Below are positions 8,828-16,352 of a stretch of 43,993 nt of DNA, piece by piece (within the stretch, counting starts at the first letter, position 1; each line of letters begins with the position of its first letter). The translations under genes and the position numbers were made by a program. Source of the DNA: Frankia gtarii (GTDB taxonomy: Bacteria; Actinomycetota; Actinomycetes; Frankiales; Frankiaceae). The stretch is from contig NZ_JAMPTM010000024.1 in assembly GCF_025403375.1 (NCBI RefSeq), positions 1 through 43,993 on the forward strand. The letters are read 5' to 3'. The notes below the pieces were generated by a model that saw only the letters and a list, made by a program, of their open reading frames with translations, had not been told where the DNA came from and searched no databases.

Positions 8828-9139
8828 TCAGCGATCCATCCAGTGCAGGGACGGGTCGCGGCGGCGTTCCCGCTCGGCGCGCAGCTCGGCGCGTCCCTCC
8901 CTCGACGCCAGCTTCCGGAAGTAGAAGCCGAGCATCACGAAAGCCCACACCAGCATGCCGCCGGCCCAGAGAATTCCGGCGACGGCCAGCCCGGCGTCGG
9001 CGCTGCCGAAGATGAGACCGATCAGGGCCCCGGCGATGACGATCGGCAGGGCGATCAGAGCCATCAGGCCCCGAGCGTCGTAGCCGTTGCGCGGGTCGAG
9101 CTGCCGCTTCGCCCACCGTCCCAGGCCGGTGTCCACCAT
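8828..9139 (-). CDS. Small membrane protein with two predicted TM helices
   Basis: A 103-residue protein of unknown function. Two hydrophobic segments are clear: about residues 24-44 (LMALIALPIVIAGALIGLIF) and 49-72 (VAGILWAGGMLVWAFVMLGF). A basic, charged C-terminal tail of about 30 residues rich in Arg and Glu follows and should be cytoplasmic. The ATG at 9139 is preferred because GGGAGG lies four bases upstream; an in-frame ATG 21 bases earlier would lack such a site. It is convergent with the crotonase gene and stands alone. I do not recognise a family. Confidence 0.7.
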   Translation of the reverse strand: MVDTGLGRWAKRQLDPRNGYDARGLMALIALPIVIAGALIGLIFGSADAGLAVAGILWAGGMLVWAFVMLGFYFRKLASREGRAELRAERERRRDPSLHWMDR

Positions 9140-9432
9140 CGATCCTCCCATCACGTCCACGGACTCGAATGGGGAATCTCTACCCGGATCATCGCCGTCA
9201 AGACCACGTGACGGCCGGCCACGGAGGAATCGAGAATCGGGCCGTGGGCCCGGACCCGTAGTGGCAGCATTTCGGCCGGGTTCTCAGCGCGGCGGCCACA
9301 TTCCCGGTCCGGGCCTTTTCGCCAGGGCGCGTACGAGGTTGTGATCAGGGCGGTTCGTGTGAGCTCCTTGATCCAGGTATTGGGGCTGGGGGGCTCGACG
9401 CGGGCCGGGGATCCGCCCGCACGCGTGGCCCG

Positions 9433-9454
9433 GTTCCGCGGAACACCATGATCG
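9433..9454. repeat. Dispersed 22-bp repeat, copy 1
   Basis: The 12-bp palindrome GTTCCGCGGAAC followed by ACCATGATCG. An identical 22-bp copy is found at 9674-9695, 241 bp downstream, in the same orientation. It is non-coding as far as I can see. Confidence 0.7.
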
Positions 9455-9542
9455 TGTCAAGCCGTCGCGGTGGCGGACTGTGGCGCGCGTGCCCCTAGGA
9501 CGCCAGCGAGACGCCGACGCGGTCTTCCTGGGAACGGCACTC

Positions 9543-9595
9543 CCTGTCTCTTTCACAGGGATAAATCGGACACCGAACCCTGTGGAAGAGACAGG
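9543..9595 (+). repeat. Nested inverted repeat (large hairpin made of two small hairpins)
   Basis: An 18-base arm at 9543-9560 pairs with 9578-9595 across a 17-base loop; the only imperfect position is a T-G wobble (9553 with 9585). Each arm is also a small inverted repeat: CCCTGT/ACAGGG around 9542-9560 and CCCTGT/ACAGG around 9578-9595. Such two-level symmetry is seen in REPIN/MITE-like elements, some structured RNAs and protein-binding cruciforms. It lies between the two 22-bp repeat copies. Confidence 0.7.
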
Positions 9596-9671
9596 AAGCC
9601 GCTCTCCCACGCACCCACCCCGCTCGCAACAGCCGAGACAAGGCCCGCGCCGGAATCCAGACACCCGGCGC

Positions 9672-9695
9672 GTGTTCCGCGGAACACCATGATCG
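9672..9695. repeat. Dispersed 22-bp repeat, copy 2, with 16-bp perfect palindrome
   Basis: Second copy of the 22-bp repeat (9674-9695). Here the palindrome is longer: GTGTTCCGCGGAACAC at 9672-9687 is perfect over 16 bp. The downstream flank GGGCTGGGGCTGGGGA resembles G-rich sequence before copy 1. Confidence 0.7.
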
Positions 9696-10130
9696 CCTGG
9701 GCTGGGGCTGGGGACGGCGAGTTACGGGGCTTCTCGGCCGGAGGCGAACCTAGCCCGCGATGCGCCCGCGCACTCCATCGACGCCGTCTACCCGAGTTCT
9801 GCCAGCACCGCTGGCCTCACGGTGAGTGCCGATACCGCGTGGGTCCAGGTGAACGGCGCAAGTTATCACATCGAACTCCGCCAACCTTGCCGCCTCCGCT
9901 GCCCGATACCCGGGTACTGTCGATCACTAGCCGGTACCATGCAACACGCGCGGGCTTGTCTCGCGGCTGGGTGTACAGGAGGTCCGGCGCATGGAGTTGC
10001 CCACGGCTGGGCGTGTGCGACCAGAGACGCTGTCCAGCGCGTCTGCTCACCGCCTGGTGTCCGGATGATGCAGGCCGGCTAGGACTTGGTGCAGAACAGC
10101 GTCCTCTTCTCCGCGGCAGATCTTTGTTTG

Positions 10131-10152
10131 AGGCTGGCCTGCAGGCCGGCCT
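10131..10152. repeat. 22-bp near-perfect palindrome
   Basis: AGGCTGGCCTG followed directly by CAGGCCGGCCT, with one mismatch between the arms. It lies about 85 bp before the likely start of the orphan gene at 10238 and could be an operator or a terminator-like hairpin; no U-tract follows. Confidence 0.45.
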
Positions 10153-10237
10153 GACAATACTGTCTTTCAGGACCCCCGGAACTTCGTCGTTCGTGGCGGC
10201 CCTCACCACCGTAGAGAACCAGGGTATCCTCGGGCTG

Positions 10238-11290
10238 ATGCCGCACGAGGTGAACCGGCGGGCGGCTCGACGATTTGATCAGGCTGCCGGTAGCGGAGGT
10301 TTCCGCTACACGACCTGGCCGACCAGCCGACTGCTCGCCCAAAGCTATGAAGAGCGGCTTGCAAGCATTCTGGAGCCGGACGATCTACCGCTGTCCACCC
10401 TCAACCTGGACGACCCCGACCAAGCCCGGTTACAGACGGTCTGGCAGGAAGCGCGGCCATGGCGACACGACGCTTTCGAGGAGGCAGTCCGATCCAGCCC
10501 CGGTGGCCTTCGACGCGGCGCCTTCATGAGCGCCATCGGGCGCTCCCTCGGCCTGGCCGGGCCCCTGCACGATATCCGGGAAATCTTCCTGGCGGCCGCA
10601 CAGTCCGGCTATTCTGGTGCCAAGCTGGAGGCGCTCCACGGGGTGTGTAGACTGATGAATGACTGCTATCTTTACAATCTCGCCAGCGAACATCAGAATG
10701 ATATAAACTTCCCAGAGTTCGACACCTGGGCACAACTGGTTCTCGGAGCGCCGGGAGCCGAACCGCTGGAACCCGCCCGAGGTCATCAATGGCCGACTTT
10801 TGAACATGCTGTCAACATGCCCTCTCCGGACGCACCGATGACACTAGATCCCACCGAATTATTGGCGGTTCGGTCAGACGTCTACCTGGACTGCGACGCG
10901 GCGCTGAGCGAGTGGCAGAGCAGTCCTGGCCAGAACGACGAGGATCACCTGCGTTCGGCGCTCGACGCTTATGCAGGAGCCATTCGATCGAGATGCCGGG
11001 CGTCCACCGCACAAAGAATGACCGTCACCTACGGCTCGGCGGCGATCCGGCAGGGGAAGTTGGGCGTCGCCGCGCTGGCCGCGGCGGCCAGCGCGGCCGC
11101 ATCAGCCCTCGAGCTGGAGGTGGAGAGCCTGACTGCGCGCGTCCTGGCACTGGCGGGAGCAGGTGTGGCCGCGCTGATTGCAGTGGGAGAGTCGGGATAT
11201 TCCCTCTACCCCCAGGTATCAACAGAAGGAAACTATTTCGATCTACCCATCAAGCTCCGCGCGAACCCCGAGGCGAGCACACCGACCTAA
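10238..11290 (+). CDS. Orphan protein of unknown function, two TTA codons
   Basis: About 350 residues with no family I recognise. Codon use and GC are clearly looser than in neighbours (for example AATGATATAAACTTC near 10697), and two rare TTA leucine codons occur at 10430 and 10859. Both suggest horizontal acquisition and possible dependence on the rare Leu-UUA tRNA. The N-terminal part is polar and helical; residues about 275-320 form an Ala/Leu-rich hydrophobic stretch (KLGVAALAAAASAAASALEL and on to LALAGAGVAALIAV) that could be one or two membrane helices or an amphipathic coil. The start is uncertain: ATG 10238 has only AGGGT 12 bases upstream; GTG 10193 is an alternative. It stands alone between a structured non-coding region and a TetR gene. 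Confidence 0.6.
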   Translation: MPHEVNRRAARRFDQAAGSGGFRYTTWPTSRLLAQSYEERLASILEPDDLPLSTLNLDDPDQARLQTVWQEARPWRHDAFEEAVRSSPGGLRRGAFMSAIGRSLGLAGPLHDIREIFLAAAQSGYSGAKLEALHGVCRLMNDCYLYNLASEHQNDINFPEFDTWAQLVLGAPGAEPLEPARGHQWPTFEHAVNMPSPDAPMTLDPTELLAVRSDVYLDCDAALSEWQSSPGQNDEDHLRSALDAYAGAIRSRCRASTAQRMTVTYGSAAIRQGKLGVAALAAAASAAASALELEVESLTARVLALAGAGVAALIAVGESGYSLYPQVSTEGNYFDLPIKLRANPEASTPT

Positions 11291-11352
11291 AGATACCCGG
11301 GCGTCGCGCTGCACAATGAGGTAGTCGCAGACACATTCCAGAGATCCGCACC

Positions 11353-11922
11353 CTAGGACGGGGGGCCGAGGGCGGCGTCGACGATGCGGTCGGCGAAGGC
11401 GCGGTCGACGGGTGCGCGTTGCATTGTCACCCGGAAGATCAGTGGGCCGAGGATCTGGGCGAGCAGTTCGTCGTTGTTGCGCTCCGCCACCGTCTCGCCG
11501 GCGGCGACCGCCCGGTCGATCGCGCCGCGTAGCAGCGACGAGATGCGCCGCAGGAGATCGTCCCGGAGGTCGGCCACGGCCGGGTTCTGGTCGGCGGTGG
11601 CGATGACGGTGGTGAGGAACTGCCGCGCGACCGGCTGCGCGAGATCGACCGCGGACCGGATCAGCTCGCGGCTGAGCCACTCCCGCAGGGGTCCCTCGCC
11701 GGCGCGCAGCAGCGGCTGCTCGGTGATCATCAGTGCCTCGGTGATCAAATCGACCGGGCGCGGCCAGTGCCGGTAGATCGTTGCCCGGCCCACCTCGGCC
11801 CGCTGCGCCACGCGCTGGTGCGTCAGCGCCGCGGGGCCCTCCTCCTCGAACAGCGACCGCACGGCCTCGCGCACCGCGGCGCGGGTGCGGGCGATCCGGG
11901 CGTCCTCGGCCGTCGTCTCCAC
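11353..11922 (-). CDS. TetR-family transcriptional repressor
   Basis: A 189-residue TetR-type regulator. Residues about 10-55 form the N-terminal HTH (AAVREAVRSLFEEEGPAAL, then QRVAQRAEVGRATIYRHW). The C-terminal ligand domain is helical, with LLRRISSLLRGAIDRAVAAG near the dimer interface. It is divergent from the P450 gene; the 119-bp gap between the starts holds several inverted repeats, so it most likely represses the P450 cluster and itself until a substrate or product binds. The ligand is unknown. Confidence 0.92.
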   Translation of the reverse strand: METTAEDARIARTRAAVREAVRSLFEEEGPAALTHQRVAQRAEVGRATIYRHWPRPVDLITEALMITEQPLLRAGEGPLREWLSRELIRSAVDLAQPVARQFLTTVIATADQNPAVADLRDDLLRRISSLLRGAIDRAVAAGETVAERNNDELLAQILGPLIFRVTMQRAPVDRAFADRIVDAALGPPS

Positions 11923-11936
11923 GAGTCGAAATTCTA

Positions 11937-11994
11937 TGAGACACCTTGACTCACAAAAGAGTTATGAGGCACTCTGCCTCACATGCCCGGCATG
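11937..11994. promoter_or_regulatory. Operator region between tetR and P450 genes
   Basis: TGAGGCA (11965-11971) and TGCCTCA (11975-11981) form a perfect 17-bp inverted repeat with a three-base centre. A weaker copy is at 11937-11953 (TGAGACA, then TGACTCA), 28 bp upstream. CATGCC/GGCATG at 11982-11994 adds a third palindrome. The two TGAG-type sites look like TetR operators covering both divergent promoters. Confidence 0.65.
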
Positions 11995-12041
11995 AGTCGT
12001 GGGTCACACGGCGCGCCGGTGGACGAGTCGAGGAGACGGCG

Positions 12042-13268
12042 ATGACCGACGAGCAAAGCGGCGGGAAACTCACGATCCACGATCTTCCGATCGCACGGGA
12101 TCGGGACGCGGCCTGGCGCCAGATGCGCGAGTACGGCCGCACGGTGCAACTCGACGGCGGCGTCGCGGCAACCGATGTCGAGACCGTCGAGACCGTGTTA
12201 CGGCAGCCCTCGGTCTTCTCGTCGAAGAAGGCGTTCGACGTCCTCGGCAGCCCGCTGCCGCTCGTGCCCATCGCGTTCGACCCGCCCGACCAGACCCGTT
12301 ACCGGCGCATTCTCCAGCCGTTCTTCAGCCCGCGGGCCATCCGACCGTTGGAGGATGAGCTACGCCGGCAGATCATCGAGATCATCGAGCCGTTGGTACA
12401 ACGCGGGTCCTGCGAATACGTCGCCGAGGTGGCGGGAATCTTCCCGGTCCAGGTGTTCCTCACCCTGTTCGGGTTGCCGCTGGAGATGCGCGACCAGTTC
12501 ATCGAATGGAAGGACGCCATCCTCGGGCTCAGCGACCCCTCCGGCAACACCGCCCTGGACGAGGCCACGACCGAGGCCGCCATGGCCACGGCGCTGGGGC
12601 TGTTCAGCTACCTGGCCGACCTGGTCCCGGCGCGCCGCGGGGTCGCGGGCGACGACGTCCTGAGCCAGCTTCTCTGCCTGGAGGGCGACGAGGCCCTCAC
12701 GGACGAGGAGGCCATCGGCCTGTGCTTCCTGTTCGTCCTGGCGGGTCTGGACACCGTGGTCGACGCGCTCGGGTTCGGCATGGACCGGCTGATCCGCAAC
12801 CCGGACCGGCGCCGCGAGATCGTCGACGATCCCACACTCATCCCGGCCGCGATCGAGGAGCTCCTGCGTCTCGACCCGCCGGCGCCGTTCGTGCCGCGGG
12901 TGACCACCGAAGAGACCGTGCTGGACGGGCGGACGCTGCCCGCGGACACCCGGGTCACCACCAACCTCGCCGCCGCCAACCGGGACGAGCTGCGCCACCC
13001 CGACCCCTACACGGTGAACTTCCACCGCGGCGACAACCCGCATCTGAGCTTCGGCGCCGGGGTGCACCGCTGCCTGGGCTCGCACCTGGCGCGGTTGGAG
13101 ATGCGACTGGTGTTCGAGGAGTGGCACCGGCTGATCCCCGACTACGACCTCGCCCCTGGTGCGTCGCCGCAGGTGAAGTGGCCGCGCGGCACGCTCGGGT
13201 TGGACGCCCTGCCGCTGGTCTTCCCCCTGTCGGCGGCGTCGGCCGAGTCGGGGGAACAGGCGTCATGA
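12042..13268 (+). CDS. Cytochrome P450
   Basis: A 408-residue soluble bacterial P450 monooxygenase. The heme-thiolate loop is FGAGVHRCLGSHLAR with C344 as ligand; the I-helix oxygen-activation motif is AGLDT, and the ExxR motif is in EELLRLDPP. The ATG at 12042 has AGGAG six bases upstream. One TTA leucine codon occurs at 12198-12200. No ferredoxin or reductase gene is nearby, so electrons must come from elsewhere. The next gene encodes an epoxide-hydrolase-fold protein, 171 bp downstream. Together they suggest oxidation of a terpene-, steroid- or xenobiotic-like substrate and processing of the product; the substrate itself cannot be read from sequence. Confidence 0.95.
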   Translation: MTDEQSGGKLTIHDLPIARDRDAAWRQMREYGRTVQLDGGVAATDVETVETVLRQPSVFSSKKAFDVLGSPLPLVPIAFDPPDQTRYRRILQPFFSPRAIRPLEDELRRQIIEIIEPLVQRGSCEYVAEVAGIFPVQVFLTLFGLPLEMRDQFIEWKDAILGLSDPSGNTALDEATTEAAMATALGLFSYLADLVPARRGVAGDDVLSQLLCLEGDEALTDEEAIGLCFLFVLAGLDTVVDALGFGMDRLIRNPDRRREIVDDPTLIPAAIEELLRLDPPAPFVPRVTTEETVLDGRTLPADTRVTTNLAAANRDELRHPDPYTVNFHRGDNPHLSFGAGVHRCLGSHLARLEMRLVFEEWHRLIPDYDLAPGASPQVKWPRGTLGLDALPLVFPLSAASAESGEQAS

Positions 13269-13439
13269 GATAGGCAGTTGAGTTCATTTATCAACCTGTT
13301 CCTTGCGGCCTGTCGGGGGTCGTGGTTATGGTTTCGCGCGGGCCTGCCCGGAGGATCCCGCTGCCCCCGGACACCTGGCGTGAGGCCCTGCAGGAACCGA
13401 CCCAGCGGGCCGACCCGACCCTGAGGAGGGCTCCCCGCC
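13269..13439. promoter_or_regulatory. P450-LEH spacer with short inverted repeat
   Basis: This 171-bp gap starts with an AT-richer stretch (TTGAGTTCATTTATCAA near 13275) that has TTGA/TCAA arms and may be a terminator remnant or a promoter element. GAGGAGGG at 13423-13430 is the ribosome site of the next gene. A second promoter inside the cluster is possible. Confidence 0.35.
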
Positions 13440-13883
13440 ATGGGCACACGGCAGGAAGCACCCGTCCGCGAACTTCTGCGCCTGTTCGACGAAGGCGACT
13501 TCGTCGGCAACATGGACCGGTTACTGGCCCAGTTCACCGAGGACGCGACGTACCAGATGAGCGTGCCCGGCCGGGAGGCGCTGCGCGGCCGGGAGCTCAT
13601 CGCCACCGAGCTCGCCCGGCAGGCCGGCGACTACTCCGACTGCGTCTGCGAGATCCTCACCGTGGTCAGCGACGACCGGCACGTCGTCACCGAACGGATC
13701 GACCATGTGACGATGCTGCACGACGGGACGCGGGTGTCGAACCCGCTGCTCGCCATCTTCGAGGTCAACGACGACGGCCGCATCGTCGCGTGGCGCGAGT
13801 ACTGGGACGCCCTGTCGCTGTCGCACCGGATGGGCGTCGACCCGGGGACCATGCTGGGCCTGATGGGTCTGGAGACGGCGTGA
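13440..13883 (+). CDS. SnoaL/limonene-epoxide-hydrolase-fold protein
   Basis: A 147-residue NTF2-like alpha+beta cone protein. The pattern follows limonene-1,2-epoxide hydrolase: TYQ near residue 41 (its catalytic-water Tyr53), TERIDHV (matching Arg99 and Asp101), and WREYWD near residue 122 (matching Asp132). The Asn55 equivalent looks like Met or Ser, and the Asp132 equivalent is Glu, so activity may differ from the classic enzyme. An epoxide made by the upstream P450 would be a natural substrate (inference). GAGGAGGG precedes the ATG by nine bases. A TTA codon lies at 13521. The stop overlaps the next gene's GTG start (GTGA). Confidence 0.82.
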   Translation: MGTRQEAPVRELLRLFDEGDFVGNMDRLLAQFTEDATYQMSVPGREALRGRELIATELARQAGDYSDCVCEILTVVSDDRHVVTERIDHVTMLHDGTRVSNPLLAIFEVNDDGRIVAWREYWDALSLSHRMGVDPGTMLGLMGLETA

Positions 13884-14953
13884 TCCTCGACGATCTCACC
13901 GTGGACCCCGCCGGCTTCCAGACCGGCACCGGCTGGGCCATCAAGGCGCAGGGCGCCTGCAAGGGCGACGTGTGCGTGCCCTTACCGGATTCCGTGCGCC
14001 GCCCCGACGGCCGGCTCGATGTCACCGGGCTCGCCGAACGCCTCGGCATGGGCCTGGTCGGCGACGAGGCGCACGGCGTGTGGGCGCTGGGCCCGGAGTC
14101 CGCGGTCACCGGCCGGGCGCTGACCACCGCGCAGGCGCCGCCACTCGAACTGCCCCGCCTCGACGGGACGTTGTTCCGGCTGGACAGCCTGCGCGGGCAG
14201 AAGGTCGTGCTCGTCGCCTGGGCCTCCTGGTGCGGCTGCCGGGAGGACCTGCGGCTGTGGAGCGCGCTGCGCGAACAGCTGCACCCACTGGGCCTGGAGG
14301 TCGTCACGGTCGCGCTGGACACCGGCGGGCCGGACGCCGCCTGGCCCTGGATCGAGAAGGCCGGGCCGAACCATCCCGCGCTCATCGACGCCCGGCACGA
14401 GCTGGGAGCGAAGTTCGGCGTCGTCAACGTGCCGAACGGGCTGTGGATCGACGAGGACGGCGTCCTCGTCCGCCCGGCGGAACCGGCGTGGATCGAGGAC
14501 CCGCACGCCAGCTCCGAGACCGCCGCGCAGTCGCTCGACGAGCTGCCCGCCGACCACCGCGACGTCCGCGCCGAGATCGGGAAGATGACCATCGACCCGG
14601 CGGTGTACCCGGCGATGATCCGGGACTGGGTCGCGAACGGCCGCGCCAGCCGGTACGCCCTCGAACCGCACGAGGTGCTCGAACGCGCCAGCCCGCGCGA
14701 CGGCGCCGTCAGTCGGGCCGCCGCCCGCTTCGAACTCGGCGAGTACGTCCACCGCGCCGGCGACCACACCGCCGCCGTCGCCCACTGGCGCGAGGCGCAC
14801 CGCCTGCAACCCGACAACTGGACGTACAAGCGCCAGGCCTGGAACCTCGCCGACCCCGAATCGGTGCGCACGATCGACGCGTACGGCACCGGCTGGCTCG
14901 ACGACGTCCGGGCCCTCGGCGCCGAGAACTACTACCCCGCGATCCAGCCGTGA
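13880..14953 (+). CDS. Thioredoxin-fold (redoxin/TlpA-like) protein with CGC motif, copy A
   Basis: A 357-residue cytoplasmic-looking protein without signal peptide. Residues about 95-220 form a redoxin/TlpA-like thioredoxin fold: LRGQKVVLVAWASWCGC, then FGVVNVPNGLWIDEDG with the cis-Pro region. The usual CxxC is replaced by C-G-C. An N-terminal CKGDVC pair adds two cysteines. The C-terminal region has a TPR-like helical pair (ELGEYVHRAGDHTAAVAHWR) and ends in ENYYPAIQP. It overlaps the previous gene by four bases and the next by four (GTGA), so it is translationally coupled. A TTA codon lies at 13982. Its paralogue at 16353 shares every feature. Confidence 0.82.
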   Translation: MILDDLTVDPAGFQTGTGWAIKAQGACKGDVCVPLPDSVRRPDGRLDVTGLAERLGMGLVGDEAHGVWALGPESAVTGRALTTAQAPPLELPRLDGTLFRLDSLRGQKVVLVAWASWCGCREDLRLWSALREQLHPLGLEVVTVALDTGGPDAAWPWIEKAGPNHPALIDARHELGAKFGVVNVPNGLWIDEDGVLVRPAEPAWIEDPHASSETAAQSLDELPADHRDVRAEIGKMTIDPAVYPAMIRDWVANGRASRYALEPHEVLERASPRDGAVSRAAARFELGEYVHRAGDHTAAVAHWREAHRLQPDNWTYKRQAWNLADPESVRTIDAYGTGWLDDVRALGAENYYPAIQP

Positions 14954-16311
14954 CCGGGGGGGAGGCAGCCGCCCGCACCGCGGAGGAGGACCGCCTCGTC
15001 GCCCGGGTCGAGGAGCTGATCGGGGGCCGGGTCACCGCGATCGAGCGCCAGCCGCGCTGGCGCAAGGCCTGGTACCTCACCGTCGACCGGGACGGAACCC
15101 GGATCCCGCTCTACGTCCGCGGGGACAAGCAGATCGACGCCGAGCCCTACCCGGGACTGGACCGCGAGGCCGCGATCCTGCGGATCCTGGAACGCAACGG
15201 CGTCCCGGTCCCCCACGTCCACGGCATGAGCAGCGATCCGATCGGCATCATCATGGACCGGGTGCCCGGGACCCGCGACGTCGCCGAGGCGGCGGACGAC
15301 GACGAACGCCGCGGCATCGCCGAGCAGTACATGGAGATCCTCGCCCGGATGCACGGCATCGACGTGGCCGAGTTCGCCGCCGCCGGCATCGAGGTGCCGA
15401 CCACACCCGCGGGGGCGCAGCTCGCGTTCGTCGACGCCAACGAGCGGCTGTACCGGCGGACGAAGAAGGCTCCCGAACCGCTCGTCGAGTGGGCGCTGCG
15501 CTGGGCGCGGCGCCGGCTGCCCACCGCCGGCAACCGGGCCCGGTTCATCCACGGCGACACCGGCCAGTTCCTGTTCGTCGACGGCCGGATCACCTGCGTC
15601 TACGACTTCGAGGCCTCGCACGTCGGCGACCCGCTGTCCGATCTGGCCGGGCTGCGCACCCGGGCCGGCACCGAGCCGCTCGGCGCCGACATCGAGCACA
15701 TGATCCGCCACTACCAGCGGGTGGCCGGCACGACCGTCGACCCCTCGGCGCTGTCGTTCTACACGGCCACGTACATGCTCACCGCGGTGATGGCGCTCAG
15801 CGGGCCGCTGACCGAGCTGCGCCCCGCCGATCAGCAGGCCGAGTACCTGACCTGGGATCTGATGGTGCGCCGGGCGATGCTGTGGGCGATCGCCGAGGTC
15901 GAGGGCATCAAGATCGAGCCCGCGCCGCCGGTGACCCTCCCGACGGGCTATCCCGCCCGCGTCACCACGGTGCTCGCGGGCACCGTGCGGCGGATGGTGC
16001 CGGCGACACCGGTCGACGAGGCCAACCAGAGCGCGGCGCTCGCCCTGGCCCAGTGGGCGGCCGCGATGGTCGCCGTGGGGGCGGCGAACGTCGAGCGCGA
16101 CCTCGACCGGGCCGCCGTCCTGCTCGGCCACCGCCCCACCGACCAGGCCGCCGCCGACGCCGAGCTGGAACGGTTCGTGCTGGCCGCCGGTCCCGAGCAC
16201 GACGTCGCCCTGCTGGAGTACTTCGCCGCCCAGACCGAGGCGCGGGTCGCCGAGGCCGTCCCGATGCGGCAGCGGCTCGAGCAGTACGCGCTGCCGAAGG
16301 TCGTCCTCTGA
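14950..16311 (+). CDS. APH-fold phosphotransferase-like protein
   Basis: A 453-residue protein of the aminoglycoside phosphotransferase/choline kinase-like fold. Seen are an N-lobe resembling the ATP-binding part (DREAAILRILERNGVPVPHV), the MDRVPGT hinge, the catalytic loop HGDTGQFLF and the DFE-type metal motif CVYDFEASHVGDPLSDLA. The usual HGDxxxxN has no Asn at the expected place, so metal binding and kinase activity may be altered. About 120 C-terminal residues extend past the fold as a helical domain. It sits between the two thioredoxin-fold paralogues, overlapping the first by four bases. Family members next to acyl-CoA or P450 genes usually act in catabolism rather than antibiotic resistance. 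No TTA codon was seen in this gene. Confidence 0.82.
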   Translation: MTGGEAAARTAEEDRLVARVEELIGGRVTAIERQPRWRKAWYLTVDRDGTRIPLYVRGDKQIDAEPYPGLDREAAILRILERNGVPVPHVHGMSSDPIGIIMDRVPGTRDVAEAADDDERRGIAEQYMEILARMHGIDVAEFAAAGIEVPTTPAGAQLAFVDANERLYRRTKKAPEPLVEWALRWARRRLPTAGNRARFIHGDTGQFLFVDGRITCVYDFEASHVGDPLSDLAGLRTRAGTEPLGADIEHMIRHYQRVAGTTVDPSALSFYTATYMLTAVMALSGPLTELRPADQQAEYLTWDLMVRRAMLWAIAEVEGIKIEPAPPVTLPTGYPARVTTVLAGTVRRMVPATPVDEANQSAALALAQWAAAMVAVGAANVERDLDRAAVLLGHRPTDQAAADAELERFVLAAGPEHDVALLEYFAAQTEARVAEAVPMRQRLEQYALPKVVL

Positions 16312-16352
16312 GGCGAGCACACCCACGCCAACGCTGATCCGAGGAGCAACGC

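Larger units (their letters stand above)
9140..10237. other. 1.1-kb region without a convincing gene
   Basis: No reading frame here has the composition of its neighbours or recognisable motifs. It does hold three structural elements described separately: a 22-bp dispersed repeat with a palindromic core, a nested inverted repeat at 9543-9595, and a 22-bp near-palindrome at 10131-10152. The base composition is more mixed than in the flanking genes. It could contain degraded coding sequence, an RNA gene, or the footprint of a small mobile element. The following gene could begin up to about 45 bp earlier, within this stretch. Confidence 0.5.

Noticed and set aside
9817-10209. A 130-codon minus-strand open frame in the structured non-coding region
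   Set aside because: Ser/Arg/Pro-rich, no ribosome site or motif seen, and not better than other random frames there.
11283-11350. Possible tRNA-like sequence after the orphan gene
   Set aside because: No acceptor stem, anticodon arm or proper TTCRA loop could be formed by eye.
14950-16311. APH-fold gene as an aminoglycoside resistance gene
   Set aside because: It lies in a P450/redoxin cluster, has a long extra C-terminal region and lacks the usual HGDxxxxN Asn, so a resistance role is not supported.
14932-16326. A 464-codon minus-strand open frame opposite the APH-fold gene
   Set aside because: Same reason: composition of a mirror frame, and the plus-strand protein has clear family motifs.
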